A DNA stretch of 64,000 nucleotides from contig NZ_UQBH01000004.1 in the NCBI RefSeq assembly GCF_900539295.1, positions 62,001 through 126,000 of the forward strand. The letters run 5' to 3'. The notes beneath the pieces were generated by a model, which saw only the letters and a list, made by a program, of their open reading frames with translations, searched no databases and was not told the DNA's origin. The position numbers were made by a program, and so were the translations under genes. Within the stretch, counting starts at the first letter, position 1; the number at the start of each line of letters is the position of its first letter. Source of the stretch: an uncultured Megasphaera sp. GTDB taxonomy: Bacteria > Bacillota > Negativicutes > Veillonellales > Megasphaeraceae. Shown here piece by piece: positions 57,966 through 64,000 of this stretch.

Positions 57966-59159
57966 ATGAAAACATTACAGGACTATATCGATAAATTAAA
58001 GGCCCTCAACTTCAAAGAAATGTATGAAAACGACTTTTTCCTCACCTGGGACAAGACGGACGACGAATTGGAAGCCATCTGGGTTTTAGCAGATACCCTT
58101 CGCTTCATGCGGGAACATAACATTTCTACAAAACTCTTTGAAAGCGGTCTCGGCATCTCCATCTTCCGTGACAACTCGACGCGTACCCGCTTCTCCTTTG
58201 CCTCGGCCTGCAACCTCTTAGGCCTCCAGGTTCAAGACCTCGATGAAAAGAAGAGCCAGATTGCCCACGGTGAAACGGTACGCGAAACGGCCAATATGAT
58301 TTCCTTCATGGCCGACGTCATCGGCATCCGCGACGACATGTACATCGGTAAAGGCCATGCCTACCAAAAAGAAGTCGTCGACGCCGTCACCCAAGGCTAT
58401 AAAGATGGAATTCTCGAGCAGAAACCGACCTTAGTCAACCTCCAATGCGACATCGACCATCCGACACAGTGCATGGCCGACGCAGCTCATATCATCCACG
58501 AAATGGGCGGTCTTGAAAACCTGAAAGGCAAGAAAATCGCCATGACCTGGGCCTACTCGCCGTCGTACGGCAAACCCTTGTCCGTTCCTCAAGGCGTCAT
58601 CGGCCTCATGACCCGTCTCGGAATGGATGTCGTCTTAGCTCATCCGGAAGGCTACGAAGTCATGCCCGACGTCGTCGAAGTCGCCAAAAAGAACGCTCAG
58701 CAGTCGGGCGGCTCCTTCCGCATCACCAACGACATGGCCGATGCCTTCAAAGACGCCGACGTCGTCTATCCCAAGAGCTGGGCTCCCTTTGCCGCCATGG
58801 AAAAGAGAACCAACCTCTATGCCGCCGGTGACCAGGCAGGTATCGACGCCTTAGAACAGGAACTGCTGGCACAAAATGCCCAGCATAAAGATTGGTGCTG
58901 TACGGAAGACATGATGAAGACGACAAAAGACGGCAAAGCCATGTACCTTCACTGCCTGCCCGCCGATATCAACGGCGTCAGCTGTGAAGACGGCGAAGTC
59001 GAAGCTTCTGTCTTTGACCGTTATCGCGATTCCCTTTATAAGGAAGCCAGCTACAAGCCCTATGTCATCGCCGCCATGATTATGCTGGCCAAGTGCGAAG
59101 ACCCGGCAGCGACCTTAAAGGCATTGGAAGAAAAAGGCACTGTCCGCAAACTGAAATAA
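57966..59159 (+). CDS. ygeW: Knotted carbamoyltransferase YgeW
   Basis: A 397-residue transcarbamylase, close to the 396 residues of E. coli YgeW. The carbamoyl-phosphate motif STRTR is at residues 71-75, in FRDNSTRTRFSF. The second-domain segment CDIDHPTQCMAD and the C-terminal HCLPADINGV are intact. In this pathway it is thought to run in the phosphorolytic direction, moving a carbamoyl group to phosphate. The ATG at 57966 follows GGAGACTCT; the longer frame starts inside ygeY. Confidence 0.93.
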   Translation: MKTLQDYIDKLKALNFKEMYENDFFLTWDKTDDELEAIWVLADTLRFMREHNISTKLFESGLGISIFRDNSTRTRFSFASACNLLGLQVQDLDEKKSQIAHGETVRETANMISFMADVIGIRDDMYIGKGHAYQKEVVDAVTQGYKDGILEQKPTLVNLQCDIDHPTQCMADAAHIIHEMGGLENLKGKKIAMTWAYSPSYGKPLSVPQGVIGLMTRLGMDVVLAHPEGYEVMPDVVEVAKKNAQQSGGSFRITNDMADAFKDADVVYPKSWAPFAAMEKRTNLYAAGDQAGIDALEQELLAQNAQHKDWCCTEDMMKTTKDGKAMYLHCLPADINGVSCEDGEVEASVFDRYRDSLYKEASYKPYVIAAMIMLAKCEDPAATLKALEEKGTVRKLK

Positions 59160-59173
59160 CCTGCAGCCGTGAA

Positions 59174-59202
59174 AGGGGCCGGTCCTCTGGGCCGGCCCCT
59201 CT
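59174..59202 (+). terminator. GC-rich hairpin between ygeW and carbamate kinase
   Basis: AGGGGCCGG and CCGGCCCCT arms with a nine-base loop and CTTGTC after it. No real T run, so it may be a partial terminator or mRNA-stabilising stem within the operon. Confidence 0.5.
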
Positions 59203-59222
59203 TGTCATAAAGGAGTATCATT

Positions 59223-60173
59223 ATGAGTAATAAGAAGAAGCGCATCGTCATCGCCCTCGGGGGAAATGCTTTGGGAAACACCCTCCCGGAGCAGATGATG
59301 GCCGTCAAAACGACAGCTAAAGCCATCGTCGATCTCATCCAAGAAGGCTGTGAAGTCATCGTTTCCCATGGAAACGGACCGCAAGTCGGCATGATCAATC
59401 ACGCCATGGCCGCCTTGAGTCGGGAAGATGTAAATCAGCCCAATACGCCCTTATCAGTCTGCGTCGCCATGAGCCAGGCTTACATCGGCTACGATTTGCA
59501 GAACGCATTACGTGAAGAAATGCACAATCGTGACATCTTTGATATCCCCGTCGCCACCATGGTCACCCAAGTCCGCGTCGATCCCGAAGATCCGGCCTTT
59601 AAAAATCCGACCAAGCCCATCGGCCACTTCATGACTAAAGAACAGGCAGAACACGCCGCCAAAGAATACGGCTACATCGTCAAAGAAGATGCCGGCCGCG
59701 GCTGGCGCCGCGTCGTCGCCTCGCCCCTGCCGAGGGAAATCATCGAAATCGGTGCCATTAAAACCCTCGTCGAATCGGGACAGCTGGTCATCGCCTGCGG
59801 AGGCGGCGGCATCCCCGTCGTTCATCAGGGCAACCATCTGAAAGGCGCCAGCGCCGTCATCGACAAAGACTTCGTCAGTGAACTCCTTGCCGAAGACCTC
59901 CGCGCAGACTACTTAATCATCTTGACGGCTGTCGAAAACGTGGCCATTAATTTCTCCACACCGGAAGAAAAGGCCCTGCACGACATAACGCCGGAAGAAG
60001 CCCGAACCTATATGGATCAAGGCCACTTTGCTCCCGGTTCGATGCTGCCCAAAGTCCAGGCAGCCGTCAAATTTGCCGAATCCCGCCCGGGCCGCACGGC
60101 CCTCATTACCTTGCTGCAAAAGGCAAAAGAAGGCATCCTAGGAAAAACAGGAACCCGCATTCATCAGCCTTAA
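59223..60173 (+). CDS. arcC: Carbamate kinase
   Basis: A 316-residue kinase that makes ATP from carbamoyl phosphate and ADP, releasing carbamate (ammonia and CO2). The N-terminal motif is IVIALGGNALG, later ACGGGGIPVV and GGGSVIDKD-like ASAVIDKDFVSELLA. Its place directly behind ygeW gives the pathway an ATP-yielding step; the E. coli cluster has yqeA in this role. The arginine deiminase genes usually found with arcC are absent. The ATG follows AAAGGAG. Confidence 0.94.
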   Translation: MSNKKKRIVIALGGNALGNTLPEQMMAVKTTAKAIVDLIQEGCEVIVSHGNGPQVGMINHAMAALSREDVNQPNTPLSVCVAMSQAYIGYDLQNALREEMHNRDIFDIPVATMVTQVRVDPEDPAFKNPTKPIGHFMTKEQAEHAAKEYGYIVKEDAGRGWRRVVASPLPREIIEIGAIKTLVESGQLVIACGGGGIPVVHQGNHLKGASAVIDKDFVSELLAEDLRADYLIILTAVENVAINFSTPEEKALHDITPEEARTYMDQGHFAPGSMLPKVQAAVKFAESRPGRTALITLLQKAKEGILGKTGTRIHQP

Positions 60174-60188
60174 AGGAGGTGCACCATT

Positions 60189-61541
60189 GTGGAAAAACTC
60201 CCTATCTCAAACACCCGCAGCGCCTCCCTCTTTGCCATGGACGGCATTCCTCATTTCTTTGAGGCACTGCCTCTTGCTTTACAGCACGTCGTAGCCATGA
60301 TCGTCGGCTGTGTCACGCCGGCTATCATCGTCGCAGGTGCCGCCGGTCTCTCCCAGCCCGACAGAATTATCCTCATTCAGGCCTCCCTCATCGCTGCCGC
60401 CATCGGTACGATTCTTCAGCTCTATCCACTGGGCCGCCGCACAGGCCTTCACTTCGGTGCCGGCCTTCCGGTCATCTTCGGCGTCAGCTTTGCCTACGTT
60501 CCGACCATGCAGTCCTTGGCCGGCGACTACGGTATCGCCGCCATCTTAGGGGCTGAAGTTTTCGGCGGCATCTGCGCTATCCTGGTAGGGCTCAGCATCC
60601 ATCGCATCCGAAAATTCTTTCCGCCCCTCGTTGCCGGGACCGTCGTCTTCACCATCGGCCTGTCCCTCTATCCCATTGCCATCAACTATATGGCCGGCGG
60701 CGTTGGCACGCCGACCTATGGCAGTTGGCAGAACTGGATGGTCGCTATATTCACCCTAATCGTTGTGACATTTTTCACACATTTTGCCAGTGGTCTCCTT
60801 CGCCTGGCGTCGATATTAGTCGGCATCTTGGCCGGATATATCTTGGCTTTGATCATGGGCATGGTCCAGTTCGACAACGTCATGACAGCCGGCTATTTTG
60901 AAATGCCGCGGATTCTCCATTTCGGCGTAGAATTCGATCCGGCAGCCTGCATTGCCATTTCGATCCTGTTCGTCATCAATTCCATCCAGGCCATCGGCGA
61001 TTTTTCGGCCACCACATCGGGAGCCATGAATCGCCAGCCTACATCAGACGAACTCCACGGCGCTATCTTAGGCTTAGGAGCTACCAGTATCTTGGGCTCA
61101 GTCCTAGGCTTTTTGCCGACGGCTTCGTTCAGCCAAAACGTCGGCATCGTTACGACAACCAAAGTCATCAACCGCGCTACCTTGGGACTGGCAGCCGTCA
61201 TCATCCTCATTGCCGGCATCGTCCCTAAGTTTTCAGGCCTCTTGACGACGATTCCCTACGCCGTTCTCGGCGGTGCTACGGTGTCAGTCTTTGCCTCCAT
61301 TGCCATGACCGGCATTAAACTGGCCCTGTCCGACGGAGCCACGCCTCGCAACATGGCCATCATCGGCCTGGCCGTCGCCTTAGGCATGGGGCTTTCGGCA
61401 GCCCCGGAATCGCTCCACCTCTTCCCGGCCTGGGTAACGACTATTTTCGGCAAAGCGCCGGTCGTCCTGGCTTCGATCATCGCCATCAGCCTCAACTGCA
61501 TTCTGCCGAAGAGACACGGTTCTCCTAGTGAGTCATCGTAG
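60189..61541 (+). CDS. NCS2 family purine (xanthine/uric acid) permease
   Basis: A 450-residue membrane transporter with about 12-14 helices. Family segments are LQHVVAMIVGCVTPAIIVAGAA near the N-terminus, GAGLPVIFGVSFAYV, and QAIGDFSATTSGAMNR with the substrate-binding Glu/Gln region. NCS2 members of this group take up xanthine or urate with protons, fitting its place at the end of the ygeX operon. The GTG start at 60189 follows AAAGGAGGTG at a good distance. Which purine it carries cannot be told. Its last 17 nt overlap the convergent LysR gene. Confidence 0.9.
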   Translation: MEKLPISNTRSASLFAMDGIPHFFEALPLALQHVVAMIVGCVTPAIIVAGAAGLSQPDRIILIQASLIAAAIGTILQLYPLGRRTGLHFGAGLPVIFGVSFAYVPTMQSLAGDYGIAAILGAEVFGGICAILVGLSIHRIRKFFPPLVAGTVVFTIGLSLYPIAINYMAGGVGTPTYGSWQNWMVAIFTLIVVTFFTHFASGLLRLASILVGILAGYILALIMGMVQFDNVMTAGYFEMPRILHFGVEFDPAACIAISILFVINSIQAIGDFSATTSGAMNRQPTSDELHGAILGLGATSILGSVLGFLPTASFSQNVGIVTTTKVINRATLGLAAVIILIAGIVPKFSGLLTTIPYAVLGGATVSVFASIAMTGIKLALSDGATPRNMAIIGLAVALGMGLSAAPESLHLFPAWVTTIFGKAPVVLASIIAISLNCILPKRHGSPSESS

Positions 61542-62415
61542 GCAGCCGCAGCTTGCTGATGCCGTCCTTTACGTATTTTATGAATTTTTTTACGGCCGGA
61601 GCGGCCATATCCCGGCTGGGAATGGCAATGCCAATGGTGATGGTGTGAACCGGATCCATCGGTAAGATGGCAACCTTCCCCTGCCACTGTGCCGTCATGA
61701 GACGGTTGTTCATACTGACGCCCAAGCCGGCTTCGACCATACGATAAGTCGTATAATTATCAATGGCTGTATAACGAACGCGGCAGGAAATGTTTTCTGC
61801 CTTCAACAACCGCTCCGAGTCCGTATCCTGCTGGGGCAGTGATTCGATAAACGATTCGTTGCTTAGTTCTTTCAGCGGATAGGCATTGGCCTTGGCTAAG
61901 GGATGATTTTCCGGAAGCCACATGACCATTTCATCTTCACATAAAGGAATCCAATCTCCGGAAAAAGGGCGCTTCGTCGTGATACAACAGTCGAAGCGCC
62001 CTTCTTCCAGTCCTTCGTACATGGCCTTGTTGGCACATTCTTCGATATGGACGTGAACTGCCGGGTAGGCCTGCTGGAAGGCTTGGATAATCTGCGGCAG
62101 CCAATTAGCGGCGACGCTGAAATAAGAACCGATATAAATGTCACCGGCCGTCAATCCGCGAAGTTGGGCACTGTACTGCAGTATCGTCTCTTCGTCGCGG
62201 ATGAGCTGCCGCAAGAAAGGCAGGACAGCCGTCCCTTCACGGGTTAAATGGACGCCCTGAGCCGTCCGTCCCAACAGGGGAAAGCCGATTTCCTTTTCCA
62301 GGGACGTAACGGCCCGCATGACCCCTGACGGCGTATACCCCAATTGATCGGCAGCGGCTGAGAAACTGCCGGCTCGAACGACCTGCAGGAGAAGTCTGCA
62401 TTTTTCCGTATTCAT
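61525..62415 (-). CDS. LysR family transcriptional regulator
   Basis: A 296-residue LysR protein. The N-terminal winged helix has VVRAGSFSAAADQLGYTPSGVMRAVTSLEKEIG near residues 12-44; the effector domain fills the rest. It is divergent from the EamA transporter 100 bp away and converges on the purine permease. By the usual LysR arrangement its target is the EamA gene. The ATG at 62415 is preferred, as AAAGGTGG lies 5 nt upstream and the longer GTG start falls within that site. Ligand unknown. Confidence 0.88.
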   Translation of the reverse strand: MNTEKCRLLLQVVRAGSFSAAADQLGYTPSGVMRAVTSLEKEIGFPLLGRTAQGVHLTREGTAVLPFLRQLIRDEETILQYSAQLRGLTAGDIYIGSYFSVAANWLPQIIQAFQQAYPAVHVHIEECANKAMYEGLEEGRFDCCITTKRPFSGDWIPLCEDEMVMWLPENHPLAKANAYPLKELSNESFIESLPQQDTDSERLLKAENISCRVRYTAIDNYTTYRMVEAGLGVSMNNRLMTAQWQGKVAILPMDPVHTITIGIAIPSRDMAAPAVKKFIKYVKDGISKLRLPTMTH

Positions 62416-62523
62416 AAAAACCACCTTTGCTTTTTTATCAATTCCTCATATATTATTTTGCTATTCTCTCTATGCCAATTATAGCGTATCATAAAAATAA
62501 GAAAAAAGTAAGGAGGTTTTTGT

Positions 62524-63441
62524 ATGAAACAGGGAACTGCTGAATTATTACTCCTCACAGTTATCATCTCACGAAGCATTTCTTATTTATTATCAAAAAT
62601 CGGCCTCCATGGAGTGCCTCCCTTAGAATTACTGGCTATCCGCTTTTTCCTGACTACCATCATTTTACTGATTATTTTTCATAAGCGGCTGCCAAACATC
62701 ACCAAGCCCCTCTTCAAAGCTGCTGGATTATTAGGGACGCTGCTCTTCGGCTGTATGGCCTGTGAACTGATCAGCTTAACGACAGTTCCGTCTTCAACGG
62801 TCGCATTCTTGGAAAACACGTCTGTCGTCTGGGTCCTCCTGCTCATGGCCGTCATCAATCGCCATTGGCCTAAGAAGCAAGTCTTACTGTCGACGGGACT
62901 ACTATTCACCGGCATCGCCTGCCTCACCCTCCAAGGGGAGGCCCTCAGTCTGGAAGCCGGCGAAATCATCTGCCTGACCGGGGCCCTCTTTTATACCGTA
63001 TGGATCTGCCTAACGGCCCGCATGGCCCGGGAATACGATCCCCTGCTGCTGGGAATCCTGCAGATGGGTTTTCTCGCGGTGTACAGTTCGATTGCCATGG
63101 CCCTGTTTGAAATCCCCGTTCTGCCGACAGATACGACGACTTGGTCGGCCATCCTGGCCCTGGTCTTTATCTGCTCCGTTTTCGGTTTCACCTTCCAGCC
63201 CGTCGCCCAAAAATATACCAGTGCTGAAAAAGCCGGCCTGTTTACAGCCCTCAATCCCTTGATTGCCGCCGTTCTCGGTGCCGTTTTCCTCAACGAAATG
63301 CTGACATCGGTGCAATTGCTCGGAGCCGTCTTCATCATCTCGGGCATCGTCCTCGTCCAATTACCGGACAGATTCCTATATAAACTGACAGCAATAAAAA
63401 ATCATGTTCCCAGATTCAACAAAAAAAGAACCACACTTTAA
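62524..63441 (+). CDS. EamA (DMT superfamily) transporter
   Basis: A 305-residue protein with about ten membrane helices in two EamA repeats (first ending around LQGEALSLEAGEI, second with AEKAGLFTALNPLIAAVLGAVFLNEML). It has a basic C-terminal tail. Strong ribosome binding site AAGGAGG. It is divergent from the LysR gene. Substrate not predictable. The small secreted protein follows 9 nt downstream in the same unit. Confidence 0.87.
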   Translation: MKQGTAELLLLTVIISRSISYLLSKIGLHGVPPLELLAIRFFLTTIILLIIFHKRLPNITKPLFKAAGLLGTLLFGCMACELISLTTVPSSTVAFLENTSVVWVLLLMAVINRHWPKKQVLLSTGLLFTGIACLTLQGEALSLEAGEIICLTGALFYTVWICLTARMAREYDPLLLGILQMGFLAVYSSIAMALFEIPVLPTDTTTWSAILALVFICSVFGFTFQPVAQKYTSAEKAGLFTALNPLIAAVLGAVFLNEMLTSVQLLGAVFIISGIVLVQLPDRFLYKLTAIKNHVPRFNKKRTTL

Positions 63442-63450
63442 GGAGTCCTC

Positions 63451-63849
63451 ATGAAAAAATATTGCATTCTCTTAATATTTGCCCTTGTCCTTCCTTTCTC
63501 GACAGCCATTTCTGCTAATGTCCATGCCGCCGGCCTTCAAGAAAATACGATTTTTCAGGATCTGTACGGAATGCGGCGCACCAAAGAGATGCTTATCATC
63601 AGTCCTGACGATGCGGTCACTCATTCTTTTTATGGTTTAAAAATCGGCGACAAAAAGGATGACGTCCTCAAAACACTGAAGCCGGCATTTCACCTCATGT
63701 ATGAATTAAAGGCCATTGGACCGGCCTATTTGCTGAGCGATGTCGTCTATCCCGACTATTATTTGACCGTCTCCTTTGATGAAAATGACCGCGTATCCAT
63801 GATCGTCTATCAGGAAAATAAGAAATTTCATATTACCGATGTAAGGTGA
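63451..63849 (+). CDS. Small exported protein of unknown function
   Basis: A 132-residue protein with a clear signal peptide (KKYCILLIFALVLPF..., cleavage near VHAAG, residues 25-29). The mature part is about 105 residues with GLKIGDKKDDVLKTLKPAF, a pattern seen in small BLIP-like or SmpA/OmlA-like folds where a GxxxxDVxxxL loop repeats; this is only a resemblance. No cysteine or metal motif. ATG after AAGGAG, 9 nt after the EamA stop. Confidence 0.7.
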   Translation: MKKYCILLIFALVLPFSTAISANVHAAGLQENTIFQDLYGMRRTKEMLIISPDDAVTHSFYGLKIGDKKDDVLKTLKPAFHLMYELKAIGPAYLLSDVVYPDYYLTVSFDENDRVSMIVYQENKKFHITDVR

Positions 63850-63960
63850 AGACCTTGGCTGCTCTTTCTTAACGGACTGCCGAGTAATTAATTTGTCTCC
63901 CATATTCCTATCTCCTTTTTATCCGCTCTGCTTAACAATTACAACAGGGCATATATATGA

Positions 63961-63995
63961 AAAGAAGCACTGACGTCAGTCGGTGCTTCTTTTTC
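63961..63995 (+). terminator. Terminator after the small exported protein
   Basis: AAAGAAGCAC and GTGCTTCTTT arms with a 12-14-base loop that can itself pair, followed by T. It lies 111 bp past the stop; the gap in between holds nothing recognisable. Confidence 0.75.
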
Positions 63996-64000
63996 GTTGT

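Overview
The window reads as chromosome from a strictly anaerobic Firmicute of the Negativicutes, most likely a Megasphaera or close Veillonellaceae relative. This is inferred from gene content and style, not from a marker gene: a CooS-type CO dehydrogenase homologue, a hybrid-cluster protein, a molybdenum hydroxylase purine cluster of the ygeX/ygeY/ygeW/ygfK/ssnA type, a cysteine T-box, moderately GC-rich coding DNA with AT-rich intergenic DNA, and strong AGGAGG-type ribosome binding sites. There are no rRNA or tRNA genes, no insertion sequences, no CRISPR array and no phage genes.

Layout. 1-5131 (mostly minus): the start of a PflX-like radical SAM protein, a GlcD-family FAD oxidase, two tandem DUF445 membrane proteins and a metallo-beta-lactamase-fold hydrolase. 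5330-7437 (plus): a cysteine-specific T-box leader, cysE and cysK. 7596-9827: a CooS-like protein with a remarkable His/Asp-rich N-terminal tail. 9944-16447: a glycerol/glycerol-3-phosphate region with a three-gene oxidoreductase operon, a decayed glpF, glpK and a divergent SorC-family regulator. 16505-19879 (minus): SGNH hydrolase, M48 peptidase, GIY-YIG protein and cyclophilin. 20138-22967 (plus): hcp and an M20 peptidase. 22962-30224 (minus): a beta-helix surface protein, pyruvate kinase, M13 peptidase, queC and an EamA transporter.

30340-46003 is a molybdenum block. An eleven-gene minus-strand operon runs from a ModE-type regulator through a MoeA-like protein, moaC, moaA, a MOSC-MogA fusion, modABC, xdhC, yqeC and a MocA-like nucleotidyltransferase. 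A divergent plus-strand set carries a mobA-mobB fusion, a Cys-type formate dehydrogenase, its ferredoxin subunit and moeA. Convergent to these lie fdhD and yqeB. This block takes up molybdate, builds molybdopterin cofactor and matures it for two enzymes, formate dehydrogenase and a xanthine dehydrogenase-type hydroxylase.

46119-61541 is an anaerobic purine catabolism cluster in two divergent arms around a YheO/DauR-like regulator. The minus arm is ssnA, ygfK, a dihydropyrimidinase-family gene and xdh. The plus arm is ygeX (diaminopropionate ammonia-lyase), ygeY, ygeW (carbamoyltransferase), carbamate kinase and an NCS2 purine permease. The inferred flow is purine import, hydroxylation, ring opening, carbamoyl transfer to phosphate, ATP from carbamoyl phosphate, and pyruvate plus ammonia from diaminopropionate. 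The window ends with a LysR regulator, a second EamA transporter and a small secreted protein.

The points most worth a second look are: the CooS homologue in which a C-cluster cysteine is aspartate and which carries a roughly 90-residue histidine-rich tail; YgfK, which seems to lack the pyridine-nucleotide-binding domain; the FdhD homologue without a CxxC pair; the decayed glpF; and several candidate operators (ModE-type dyad, a dyad near -41 at hcp, repeated elements at the glp genes, CggR-like direct repeats at pyk).
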